Shown: positions 23,818 to 34,299 of the stretch, piece after piece
Position numbering within the stretch: the first letter of the stretch is position 1
How the letters are laid out: each line of letters starts with the position of its first letter
Source: Symbiodinium natans
Lineage: Eukaryota > Sar > Dinophyceae > Suessiales > Symbiodiniaceae
Direction: 5' to 3'
Assembly (NCBI GenBank): GCA_905221605.1
Contig: CAJNDS010002164.1
Coordinates: forward strand, 124,001 to 188,000
DNA: 64,000 bases
Made by a program: the position numbers and the translations under genes
Notes under the pieces: generated by a model
What the model saw: only the letters and a program-made list of their open reading frames with translations
What the model was told of the DNA's origin: nothing
The model's database searches: none

Positions 23818-24215
23818 TTTGTTGCGATATTATGTTTCATCATTCCCCGGAAGAAGTTCTGCCGTCTGACTCAAAAGACGCTGTTTCGGCCACATCTAGT
23901 GATGTCCTAGGCTCATGGTGATTGGATAAACACATGATTGGAGTTTAAGGGTTTAGGGGCTCGGGTTTTGATTGACGAGGCATGTGACGAGCTCGGGTCA
24001 CCAGCTGTGCGAGGAAACCTGACAACACTATTCTCGCTGAACAGATTGAATACTCCTCATCTTGTTTCTTTCGTTTTTAATAAGGATTTCTCTCGCTCTC
24101 TCTCTCTCTCTCTCTCAGTCTATTAGTCTGTATATTTATAATATATACATATACATATATATACACGCTGTGCATCGAGTGTCTTTTTTCGAAGCGCAAG
24201 CATGGCGCAGCTCAG
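22870..24215. other. Ambiguous coding fragments and homopolymer-rich DNA
   Basis: At 22934-23040 (+) a frame reads NDLKATKELSVRAKLGFGAG and stops; 23385-23490 (+) begins after cttacaag|G. Both also read as protein on the minus strand, so strand is undecided. 23719-23812 contains T and G runs: about 20 T, then 11 G, then about 37 T. 23510-23600 is a degenerate A/T repeat. Confidence 0.35.
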
Positions 24216-25043
24216 GCGCGATGCTGAGGAACTACGTGCGCTCCTTGGCGGAGGTCCGGAACGCGACGCTGGAGGAGACCTGCCAGGCCACCAGCTGCTG
24301 GCAATCTCCCGCCGGGCGCCATCCGAATAGATTGTTATATATACATACATACATGTGCTCATTTCTGTTAATACATACACATGTACATATGTTTAGGTAG
24401 ATACTGTGTATACTTGAGTATGCAACAGTGTAATGTATATATATATATATAATTAGTATACATACATACATATATATATATACACATACACACACTGGGC
24501 GCGCACAAGGAAAGCCTTCGTGCTCCAACAAAAAGCGAGTTCTCAGACGCTTTCTGCGATGTGGGCATCATTGCAGGCCTTCCTGGTGCCCTTGGACTTT
24601 GATGGTGTGACCTTCAACATGTGCACGGACCATGAGGCCGCATACAGCTCCCTGACTTTCTTATTGATCGTCATAGGTTTGGGATTCAGGGTTTGGGATT
24701 GCTCCGCCTCGGTTGGCAAGGCCGAAGCAGGTCAGCAAGGTGTTGAGCACGATGGCTTCGGCCGTGTGGTAGCTACCTCGCCGTATGATGTTTCGAAATG
24801 TTCTAGTTTTAAGGGCCGCCGGGTGCCGTCCATGTGCACATGGAGGTTTCCCCAATTCGGGGTACTTTGTAAGGGTCCGCATTATAAGAAGATTCTGTCA
24901 TTTTGGGGTGCCCCCGTCTTTCCAGTTTGGTGCAACGGCATGTCTGCATCGATCCACGCCTAGCAGCTCAGGTTCGGGCTACGCCTCGGCTCGAACAGTT
25001 TGTCCTGTCACCTGTGGCTGCATCCCGGCTCCGCCAGCTTTAG
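24216..25043 (+). CDS. Unidentified gene, three-exon 3' chain
   Basis: Exons 24216-24315 (AG|G start, GC donor), 24510-24669 (AG|G, GT donor) and 24972-25043 (AG|G, ends TAG) join in frame. Third positions in the first exon are almost all G/C. Segments: MLRNYVRSLAEVRNATLEET, FLVPLDFDGVTFNMCTDHEA, LEQFVLSPVAASRLRQL. Intron 1 carries (TA)n and (CATA)n microsatellite. Family not recognised. Confidence 0.45.
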
Positions 25044-25120
25044 CTTGCATGCACGCCTGTGGAAGCTTGCGTAGAATGCTATCTTTACCCGACTCGGACA
25101 TTCGTGACGATTCTGTCAAG

Positions 25121-25521
25121 ATGGCATCGCGAAGTGGCAGTACTGCAGCAAACGAAAGCTACGATTTGGTGAGCGTTTTGAGCTTCGGAAAGCCTTAACA
25201 GAGACTCTATCTTCTTGAGCCCATGCCGAGCAACCTCTCCAAACCTCGAAAGGGTCTAATGACCGCTTCTGTGAAGGCCAAAGTCTGCCCACTCTGCCCG
25301 GCTGTCCGCCCAGCTGCGCGTCGTGAAGGGTGTTTTTAGTGTGGAGGTGAATCCTTTTTGGGGAGCTCTGCAGCACCCCCCAGCCCCAAAGCAGAGCTGC
25401 CTCTCCCTTTCAGCGGTCACACCTCCATAGGGGGCATGTGCACCGCGTCCAAGCACGACGGGTATCCGAACGCTTCAGGGAAGCTGCGCTGCGTGATGGC
25501 TGCTGCACAACTTGCAGATAC
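25121..25521 (+). CDS. Candidate 5' part of an unidentified gene
   Basis: Possible first exon 25121-25168 from ATG (MASRSGSTAANESYDL) to a GTGAGC donor, a possible exon near 25247-25338 containing CPLCP, and 25414-25521 after a strong pyrimidine-rich acceptor (ctctccctttcag). The last one is contradicted by an equally protein-like frame on the minus strand (25417-25656, ending AVHMPPMEV), so strand is uncertain. Confidence 0.3.
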
Positions 25522-25969
25522 GTAGTAACTGAAGTTGGGTCGTGGTTCTCCAGCTATGCTCAGTAGAACCAACCGTGTGAGGACAGCCATCAAAAGCTTT
25601 GTACCTTTCTGGCAGCTTTCTGCGACCATCAAGCCGCCAATCCAAAAGGTGCTCACAAATTAAGATGGCCCGGTTCCCTTCGATGGGGCGCCACTTAAGG
25701 CAATAAAACCCCCGGACCCAAAACTGGGCGTCCGTGCTTGGAAGAATGTTCTCTCTCTGACTTCATAGCTGCTGCTCAATCAATCCATCAAGACGTCCCC
25801 ATCGTTGCCCCAAAAGTCCCACTAAACATGCAACAGGGGTGCCCCAAATACTTCTAACCAGACAGCACCACCTGCACATGGCCTTCTTCATATCAGAGTG
25901 GTGGCCTAAAGCATTTGATGCAGGACAGCCTGATCACTTGATCGACTTTGGCCGCCCCATCCTGGAATG

Positions 25970-27177
25970 AAGCACGAAAGCGGGGCAGACTCGGACACGA
26001 GAATGTAGAGCGCATCCTTCCGCAGCAAAGCATCTTGTAGGCATCGCAGTGAGGCAAACCGCAAACACACTGGAGTGTTCTCAGGTTCTGTGAAGCTCGG
26101 ATAGGCTCTGGTCCGGGCATCCCTCCCACATTCTCTCACTTAAAGTTCAGCCCGAGTCACCTGAACTGCAGACCAAGTCGCACACACCCCACCCTACCCG
26201 CCGAACTTCAAGTCTTTGAATTTTGGGCCCCTCCAATCATCGTCGGGAGGCTCGGGGTCAGGGTCTAAAAAAGGGGACGCAGGGATGACGGCCGAATGAT
26301 CCGCAGAGATCCTCTCAAGATTTCGGCCCAGGACCTGCATCGCCTCAGGTGACGGCAGATCTCGAGCGGGGCGCTGGGCACGCGAAGGGCAGTTGATCAT
26401 ACGGTTGAGTTAGTTATGGTATACTGGTTGGGATGTTCCCCCCTTAAGCTACAGTCTTTAATACGGGTTATAGTACCCCCTATGATCATCCCAATTAAGG
26501 GCGAACATCACAGCGTTGCTCTTGAGGAGGGTGTTGGCATTGCAGAGCTTTCTTGGGCAGACTCCTAGCGAAAATGAAAGAAAGCTATCCCGAGACTTGA
26601 CACTACTTGTAGCTGCTGGCAGCTTCATGCTCGGAGTCATGGGCTGCTTGGCTCTTCGCATCCACTACTCGTAGTTTGATACCCGAGTTCTGGTTAAAGC
26701 ATTTGTTTTTGCTCGAGCTTGCTCGCTCGGACTAGGGTACCGCTCAGCTCCACATGGGCTGCGCTATTCAGTTTACGGCTTCGCGGTATTCCGCAAGGTG
26801 GCGTGAGTAGTTTGACATAGTTGCTGCCTCAAGCCCCTCAAAGCTACCACGCGAAGACTGAGAAAGCAGGCTTGCGGTCATCTAGTGTTGACAAGTGGCC
26901 GAGCAGCCACGAGGAAGTAAGCCGGTACCTTGAAAATCCAGTGTGTAAATCCAGCTGCATAAAGTAATACAAAACCTTTGCTGTTGAGAAGCTAAACTCC
27001 CTTGAGCACAGTGCACCAGAGACCCCTCCAACTACCCAAAATGACGCCTTATCAGTACTCAGTACCCTATTAAAGTCATCATGACGCCTTATCAGTGCCC
27101 CTTCTAAGTAATCCCACTATAACTAGTACCTACTACTCAGGGCCCTCATCGCTATTGAGGGGAATTGTGGGGCCAAG
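25970..27177. other. Stretch with one two-way readable coding segment
   Basis: 26194-26400 reads on the minus strand as a plausible C-terminus (SPEAMQVLGRNLERISADHS, ending KFKDLKFGG), but 26290-26355 also meets the AG|G and GT rule on the + strand (RMIRRDPLKISAQDLH). I cannot choose. The rest holds a 73-bp repeat (26428-26500) and a twice-repeated ATGACGCCTTATCAGT near 27040 and 27083. Confidence 0.35.
26428..26500. repeat. 73-bp inverted-repeat element, copy A
   Basis: Begins TTGGGATG and ends CATCCCAATTAAGG, so the ends can pair; the inner part has a second possible hairpin (GGGTTATAGTACCC). A 73-bp relative lies at 41231-41303. Confidence 0.65.
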
Positions 27178-27304
27178 GCCCGACCTTCGAGGAGAACTGC
27201 GGGCCGCAGCACGGGTACCATGGCTCCGGATTTTTGCGGGTTTCGGGTTCAGGGCCCATGCAGCAGAAGCCCTGCTGAAGCTCCGAAAGTATATGGGCCA
27301 GTAG
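27178..27304 (+). CDS. 3' terminal exon(s) of an unidentified gene
   Basis: From ggccaag|G the frame reads PDLRGELRAAARVPWLR, then eight residues from 24 nt of telomere-like sequence, then AHAAEALLKLRKYMGQ and TAG. The 24-nt block 27229-27252 starts GA, ends AG before G and could be removed without changing frame. Helical, basic C-terminus; product unknown. Confidence 0.45.
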
Positions 27305-27787
27305 GGGCCGCCTTGTATAGCAACCCCCCAAAAGGGACCATGTTTTGGAGAGATGACCATATATAGGATATGAAGCTATGAAGGGCCTTTGCGCTTTTCG
27401 GCAGTTGACGCTACAAACTTTACCGTATTACCAGCTCTGGGAAGTATATAAGACTTGTCAGCATGCCTGTGCTTAGCATTGGCAGCGATGGGAGGTGTGT
27501 CACGACCCACGCCATGATGCCCCTATTGATCTGAGGCTTGCGACGCTGCCAAGCTTGCCGAGGTGCTTGTTGCGAAGCAAGTTCCCGTAGGGCCATAGGA
27601 ATGTTTGCGGACCGCTGCCTGCCCCGAAACATGGGGAGTCTGGTTTAGTTGGTCTTCGATGGGCCTGTTTGTGCCAACCATTCTGGCATCTACTGGCCTG
27701 GCATTGTGGGTGGAGTCTCAATTTGTGGGACGTTTCGGAGCCTTCATATGAGACCTATGCGGCCGAATGACTCCTTGTCGACTTCAG

Positions 27788-28178
27788 GGCACGAAACAGG
27801 CCCATGAGGTCGATCGACCCCTGACTAACAACAGCTCCATCTTCCAAGAGTTCATACTCCCGACAAGCTTCGACCGGAATCGCGCCGCAAAGTGGGCAAG
27901 CAGCTTTCATGTTTTCTGGTTTCTGTGCATGTTCAGGTGCTGGTGCTGTTGAAGCCGGATTCGCAAGAGGCCCGTGGCCAGCTGGCATGCAATCGAGAGT
28001 CTCTGAGAGGCAGCAACTAACGAAGCAGCGCCTGACCCAACTAGTTGCAGCCGCCCGCTGCGTACATCATGTTTATTTGACATGTGTGTCGACACTGATG
28101 CAGGTTTTGTCGGAGGCTGATGGAAGTGGCAAGACGCTTCTTCATTTGTGCCCGGAAGCTCAGCACCCGATCGTATAG
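27788..28178 (+). CDS. Unidentified gene with ankyrin-like segment
   Basis: Exons 27788-27895 (36 codons, GC donor), 27937 to about 28009, and 28104 to about 28175. All start after AG|G with clear pyrimidine tracts. The last reads DGSGKTLLHLCPEAQHPIV, close to the helix-turn-helix pattern of an ankyrin repeat. It reaches a stop at 28176-28178, or may end at a GT donor (cgatc|GTATAG) and continue. The first exon can also be read on the minus strand (CPLCGAIPVEACREYELL); the + reading is preferred because its splice sites link to the next exon. Confidence 0.4.
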
Positions 28179-28354
28179 GCTAAGTTGAACTTCCAGTCCT
28201 GCCACGAGCCAGCTCTTAGCAGGCAGCTTTGAGCTTGGACGGGCTTTTTCGAAGCTACAATCTAGCTTATATACTGGCCCCACTGTCGCGAATATGCACA
28301 AGTTGAGCCAGTCGCTGTGCTCATAACGCAGTTCAAGATGTGTCCATCATGTGG

Positions 28355-28371
28355 CCGTAGCCATTGGCAAG
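28355..28371 (+). other. Possible degenerate dinoflagellate spliced-leader relic
   Basis: Reads CCGTAGCCATTGGCAAG. The dinoflagellate spliced leader is DCCGTAGCCATTTTGGCTCAAG; this matches 17 of 21 positions with two internal 2-nt gaps, and the preceding G fits D. It lies 232 nt before the start of an intronless gene. Coincidence is possible for so short a match. Confidence 0.35.
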
Positions 28372-28586
28372 ATTGGCAACAGCAGCTTTTCACGTAGTGG
28401 AGAGCTCAAGGTCAAGACGTAATGTGCGGTCTGTTTGTTATGCGCAGCTGTTACTATGCCGCAGGGTGGTCGTTCAAGTACGCTAGGTCTGGCGTAGGCT
28501 GAAATGGCTTAAAGGATGGTTGTACATGCAAGCTACGGGTTGACTTAGTGTGTGTCGCCGTGGCCGAATTTAGCAGAGTGCAAGCG

Positions 28587-29525
28587 ATGGCTGGGGATGG
28601 CGTGCCCTCACGTGGACCCGCGCCATCGCGGGTACCACGCAGTTGGTTTGGCCGCTGCTGCCGGCGCAGTTCCAAAGTCAAGTTGCCAGAGACGCCCCTC
28701 ATACTTGCTGGTGCTGTTGGTGGCCCCTTTGGCATTTTCTTGCTGACTCCACTCCGAAATGCCTTGACGTTGGCAAGCCAGTATCCAGATGGTGCCGCCC
28801 TGGACTTGTACGAAAGCGTCTTTGCTGGTGGCTTCGCGAAGGGCTGGACAGGAGGATGGGCATGCGTGCCTCCGAGTTGCCCGCAGTTCATCGTGATGGG
28901 GCCGCTTTTCCATTTCCTGAAGGATCTGCTTCACTCGGCTCCTCTTGCGGTTGTGTGCAGCTCCTTTGCCGAAAGCACCATTTCATACCCATCCCAGACC
29001 ATAAATGCACAGATGGCTTACAATGCTGATCAAGAGTTGGTTGGCGGCGCACAGGTGCCACTTTGGAGCCAATTCTTGCCATGGGGTCCTGGGTCTTCTG
29101 CGCATGTGCTGCGGAACATCGTGGCGCTGAGTGGGCTGCGGGTGTTCTCTAAGCCCTGCCAGGCAGGGATCGCTAAAGCAGCAGAGGCTGTCGGCGTGCC
29201 TCTTCACTCAGAAGCGCAGCAGTTCATCGGTGACTTCATCGCATCCATGGGATCTGCTATCCTGAGTGCGCCCCTCAATCAGCTCTACAATTTTGCGGTC
29301 ACTTCCAATGAGTTCATGGCATCTGGGATGTTTCACAGGCTGACGCTCGCAAGACGCTTCTTAGTCGATGCCTACATCATCTTCGATTCGGAGGATCACT
29401 GGACGGTGTCGCCGACGCTGGGCCGGGACCTCTTCATGCGCTGCGCCTACATCGCCACGCTCTATGCACTCTTTGGGGCCATCGAGCGCCTCTTCGTTGC
29501 CGTGTGGAAGCACTTCCACAAATAA
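28587..29525 (+). CDS. Intronless 312-residue membrane protein, possibly mitochondrial-carrier-like
   Basis: A single uninterrupted frame of 313 codons with strong coding character, unlike its multi-exon neighbours. Three similar hydrophobic blocks each contain a Pro followed by polar residues: GAVGGPFGIFLLTPLRNALT near residue 40, ESTISYPSQTINAQM near 140, and GSAILSAPLNQLYNF near 230. This three-fold layout resembles the mitochondrial carrier (SLC25) fold, in which each repeat carries PxDxxR/K, but here that signature is degraded, so substrate and membrane are unknown. The N-terminus is basic and could be a targeting region. First in-frame ATG chosen. Absence of introns suggests a retroposed copy. 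Confidence 0.75.
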   Translation: MAGDGVPSRGPAPSRVPRSWFGRCCRRSSKVKLPETPLILAGAVGGPFGIFLLTPLRNALTLASQYPDGAALDLYESVFAGGFAKGWTGGWACVPPSCPQFIVMGPLFHFLKDLLHSAPLAVVCSSFAESTISYPSQTINAQMAYNADQELVGGAQVPLWSQFLPWGPGSSAHVLRNIVALSGLRVFSKPCQAGIAKAAEAVGVPLHSEAQQFIGDFIASMGSAILSAPLNQLYNFAVTSNEFMASGMFHRLTLARRFLVDAYIIFDSEDHWTVSPTLGRDLFMRCAYIATLYALFGAIERLFVAVWKHFHK

Positions 29526-30779
29526 TTATGTGCGCGTCCAATGTGGGGCGCGTTGGATTGCATCGGTGTCTTGTATAAGCCTTGTTGCAGCTGCTGATAC
29601 CAGATGTGCTGTCACAGTGTGCATATGAAGTTGATGGCTGCCAGCACAGGGTAATAAGAGAGTGCACGAGGCGCGTGCTGCTTCTGAGACCTGAGGATCA
29701 GAACTTGAAGCCGTTGTAAGCCATAGCCCGAGGCCGAACAGCGAGGGAGCGTGATAGTCGAAGCAATGCTGCATCCTGCTATCAAATGTCATTGCAAAAG
29801 GTGCGACTTGGCCGGATAGCATCCAGGCTCTCGAGGCCACGTCAGCTGGTGGAATTTCCTTTTCTAATCTTTGCTTGGAGTTTAGGGCTTGCACATCATG
29901 TTTATGGCCGGTTCGGCTTGCAGAAGTTCACAAGAACTCACGAAGCCACTTTGTTCAGTGAGCCCTCACTCTAGGATCCCTGTGATATATAACGTGCCCT
30001 GTGCATTCATGAGGCTGCATGAGGTTTGGCTTCAGGGGGGCATTGGGCACTTTGAATCCTTGGACAGCAAGCGTCCACACAATGAAGCACAGGAGTGGCT
30101 TCCTGCGGCCATGTGATCCTTTCACTGTCACTTGTGACAGGCAGTCGAGAGCTTGCTTATTGCCAAGGTGCGTTTGCCTGTTTTGAGGGTTGTTCTTGGG
30201 CTCCTTGAGGCCCAACTTGCTCTGGCTTGCAACGGTATTGCGGCTTGGGGCCGCGGTTTGGTTGCAGTGTAAATTCAACCCTAGGCTTGCGGCTTGTCTT
30301 ACGCTGAACATGAAAACAAGAGTACGAACAGCACCCGCTTGCACAAGAGCTCGTGCCAGAAGTCAAGTTCTACTTGAGACTCGACTTTGCATTCAGCAAG
30401 AGATATGGGGTCATGGGGAACCGGACAGCGGCACATAGTGCAGAGGGTCTAACATGCCAGCTAGCGTTGGCCTGACCGCCAAACACCAGAAGATACCAGA
30501 AGCCCCTTACGAACTGGTGTTCTGAGGGACAGGTCCAAGCTCAGAACATTTCCTGAGATCAATGCCTGTGGCTTCTCGTTCTTTGGCACGCTAGCATGGC
30601 TTGATGCCGTCAAACAATGAATGGTTGTCGAATGACATTCCAAAATGATGACCCGGAATTTGGGAAGGTTGCTTGCAAAGCTGCTTTGATGAGAAGTCAA
30701 CACATCACAGCGAGTGCAAGCTGGTTTTCAAATTCTGGCACGCGTTGCCTGTCAGATTCGTCACGACACGCCATGTGAG
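29526..30779. other. No clear gene
   Basis: A weak candidate exon at 29850-29960 (FGLQKFTRTHEATLF, GT donor) and a hydrophobic open frame at 30190-30360 were seen; neither has a good acceptor. No telomere-like array except one TTTAGGG at 29880. Confidence 0.4.
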
Positions 30780-32656
30780 GCAAATCCAGACGCCACAGAT
30801 GCTTTTGATCGGACGCCTTTGGAGGCCCGTGCCAGCATGTGGCCGCTGTCTTCGGCAGACCTGAGAACGGCATGTGGACATTGGAAATGTTGACCCCGAG
30901 GGCTCTCGTGCTCTTGCACTCTCGCGGGCAGGTTGCCGCCGAGATGGCCTGTGCTAAAGACTGTGAAGACCCAACCCCTGCTCGGGCCTCAGGGCTTTTC
31001 AGCGCTTTCAGCTGCTGATCTTCGGGAAACCGGCCTGAGTGACAGTTTATGGGTTTTTTTGAAAGTGCCGTTCAGAGCGCTGCCTTGGCTCTCTGGGTGA
31101 CGGGCATGCGGCACAGAGCGTAAACGTTTTGAGAGGGTAGTAAAGACTCTTGCGATGCCATGCGAGCCTTACTGCACAGTAATTCATGCAGCCAGAGGTG
31201 TATGCACTCCATCCACCTAGCAGCGCAGGGCGCACGCATTCTGCCTCAGGTTCTTTCGCTTTGCGCTGCGCTGCTGCGTAATGGCCGACCTCAGAGAGCG
31301 GCCGCATTGCTCAGTGCAGTCAAACCCGGGCCCGTAAGTGTAAACCCCGATTCATTCTCCAGTTGCCCTGCCGGAATCCCTGCTGAGTGGTTCGTCCAGC
31401 TAGGCTGGTGCCAAAGAAAAACCCTGATTCCTTGAGGTCTGGTAGATGTCGATCGTGAAAACATGCGAAAACGACTTGGGAGAGAGATCATCAAACAAGC
31501 GGCATACTTATTTTAGTCACAAGATACCTGGCCATGTGGAGCCACCCTGTGCCTCAAAATTCTCAACCTCCCGGAACTTCCCAAAACATTGACCTCCAGG
31601 TTCAGGGCTGTTTCAGGCTATAGAGATGTTCCTCTGCAAAAGGGTGTCTTTACCAGGGTTTGCCAAAAAAGGGACTGCCTCGTGTAATGGTCGAAGCTCC
31701 TGCAAGGTCAAGTTTGCCAAGCAAGCCGCTAGTACAGCACTAGGCCGGGCTGTCAAATCACAGGGCAGTCGAGTGCAGGTTTCAGAGCCTCTTAAAGGAA
31801 GCTGGCTGGCGATTACTGCTTTTTTACATCATGCAGCTGAAGCTTGAGCTCTGACCCAGCTACATCCGAAAGCCCGTGGCAAGGCAGCGCTCTGATCACT
31901 TTTCTGCAAGATCGAAAAGTCGAGCTACAAGTGGAAGGCAGCCATCACGGCGAAGTGGGCTATAACGGCCGGGGGTTTGTTTGATGCCAGTGGTTTGCGC
32001 TCCTTCCATTTCTAGGTTCCTCCGTGGTGTCTCATTCCCTTTAGTCGGAACTAGGTTCCCCAAAAGACCCCATTGAATCGTTTAAAAAAGGGGTTTCCAA
32101 TGGTCTTAGGTTACTGGCAAACCCAGACAGGTTTTGTCACTTGCCGCTCGGAGTTTGGGTTTCGCACGCTCGCTCTTCGTGCCAAAGGTCTGGCTTTCGG
32201 GCTCAGGGGTTCCATTCCCGGAGTGCGAGCACGTCCTTCAGCGAGTGTTGAGCCAAACCCCTGATACACAACATACACCACCCGAAAGGTCACAACAGTA
32301 GTTTAGAGTTGACAAACGCGATGAATATGATGCATCGTAGAATCTATACCTATATATATATATATGTGTATCTATGTTTATTCAGATTTTTGTATGCGTA
32401 CAATAGTATAGTGCATCATACAACATCCTCGGGGGCCCTAAGTGAGGAGGTGGGAACTCCCTGTGCCAGGCGAGGACTGGAAGCCTCCCGAGGAAGAGGC
32501 CCTGTCGGTAAGGGTTTAAAGTTTAAAGGGTTCAGGGTTTGCCCTCCCGAGCCGATGTGGCAGAATGCTTCGGTGCTCGTACCTCTGTTCGCAACACACG
32601 TGCTGCCCAAGCCTAGCTGGACCGACGCCGTGCTTGTGAACAAAATGAACCCCTGA
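30780..32656 (+). CDS. Unidentified multi-exon gene, 3' part
   Basis: Exons 30780 to about 30870, 31229-31333 (AG|G to a consensus GTAAGTG donor), 31707-31778, 31911-31958, 32470-32507 and 32564-32656 (ends TGA). The second has an alpha-helical repeat look (ILPQVLSLCAALLRNGRPQR), compatible with PPR or TPR-type proteins; 31911 reads IEKSSYKWKAAITAKW with every third base but one G/C; the end reads SWTDAVLVNKMNP. One linking exon between 31958 and 32470 is missing. Family unassigned. Confidence 0.45.
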
Positions 32657-32670
32657 CTGATGCTTTGAAG

Positions 32671-33460
32671 GCTTTCGGGGCAATAGTGACAAGACGAAGC
32701 CTAGTCAAGTAGCCATTGCCAACAATGTGAGCACCGCCCATGCCCAGGCCCCTGAAACCTGTGAAGATGCGCCAGCAGGTACGGTGCCAATGTCTTGTTT
32801 CACAAACTGTGTGTTGAAGCTTAGGGTTCGGATCTCACAGCGGGCTCAGACTTCAACAGGCCATCCACTAAACAGATTGTAAAGCAAGCCATCCTTTCGC
32901 TATTGACTCCCAAATGTAAGTACCTGCAGTGCAGGAGTACAAGACTGCGTCAGCACTGCTGCTGTCTTTGGTGAAGCAGACAGCTGCACAGTTACAGGTA
33001 GGTTTGTGGTCAGAGCGTCCACAAAGGGATGCCTGGACCAGGGGTATTTGGGTTGGCAGCTCCTCTGTGCCTTCTTGAAATTGAGGCCCCGGAGAGCAGG
33101 GCTCAATGGCTCAACCTCAAGCAACTATTTCGTTAACACGCGAAAGTTTCTGAACAAGGCTTCCACAGCAGGCCGGCACATCCTTTGCGCAGCTGCAGCT
33201 GGGGACCCCCAAACCTGAGCCTTGTTCCCTTTCAGGCGAGAGCGTCAAGCCTGATGGCCCCAAACGCGCCTCACACTCGGAGCTGGGGAAGGTCTGGATC
33301 GCATTGGCCCTATGTCGACAGTAGGCCTGTGCAGGCAACAATCCTTGCATGGTTTGCCTAAGCCGACACCTTAAGCTGGCATCAGCAGAAGATGAAGCAG
33401 TGCTGTGGGTCAAGAAGCAGACGCCGCAACAACATGTCTACCTCCAAAGGGACATTCCGG
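32671..33460 (+). CDS. Unidentified exon chain
   Basis: Exons 32935-32997, 33086-33131 and 33236-33291 join in frame (ASALLLSLVKQTAAQLQ, then APESRAQWLNLKQLF, then ESVKPDGPKRASHSELG), all AG|G with GT donors. 32671-32778 (KPSQVAIANNVSTAHAQAPE) and about 33374-33460 (EDEAVLWVKKQTPQQHVYLQ) look coding, but their phase to the chain is unresolved. The first lies only 15 nt after the stop of the preceding gene, so the gene boundary is uncertain. Confidence 0.4.
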
Positions 33461-34299
33461 GTTTGGGGGGGCTTGCGGCGTGATTCGGTTGCTTCCTTGC
33501 ATGCATCAGAAGAACACTATCCCAAGCAGTGAACACCCACGGTAGAACAGGCTCAGACCTAACTCCTGCTTGAACTTGATGCAATGCGCACTCATGGTGT
33601 GTGGTGTAAATTCTCTTCGAAGGCATGGGAATGCCCTGATCGGCTGTATCACCATCTGGTTCTGTGCGTTGTTCGGATGTAGGTTTGACGTCCAGGAGTT
33701 TGCTCGTTCGTTGCGGCTGCCCTGGTCTGTTTTCTTCTAGAGCTTGGCCCCAAAGTGCGCCAAATCATGAATAATACCATAGACAGGTCAGGCACTTGGC
33801 AGTTGTTGCAAGTTCTAGGCGGGAGACTTGAAGCATTCACACACGCTGCGGCTAGTCAACATCCTTGTCTGTAGCCTTAGCTTGTCTTCTGGGGTTGTAC
33901 AGGAGAGCAACGGCAAATGTTTTATGTAGTTCTCCAGCTTGAACCACTTGAAGTCGAACTGTCCGTGCCTTTGCAGCGCACGGACCTTCGTAGAACCGGC
34001 TCCTGCCAAAGATGCAGCCAGCCTCTGCGCCAGCCGATGGCGCGCTCCACAGGAGGCCCGCGTGGATTTGGCGCTTTGATGGAGTAGTCCTTGCTGCCCT
34101 TCTCTCTAGATCTTACGACAATAGTTGAACTTTAAACTTTTTGGGTTTCCATGTTTAGTAGGAATACTAAAGTTCAACCTTTTCTTCCCTTGTTAGAGAC
34201 AGGCAGCTTCCAGGAGATGTTGGTTCCTAGCCTGGCTTGTCCGAAGTCCATCGAAGCTGGACGAAAGTGCCTGAAGCCGACAGGGACCACACTGTCGGA

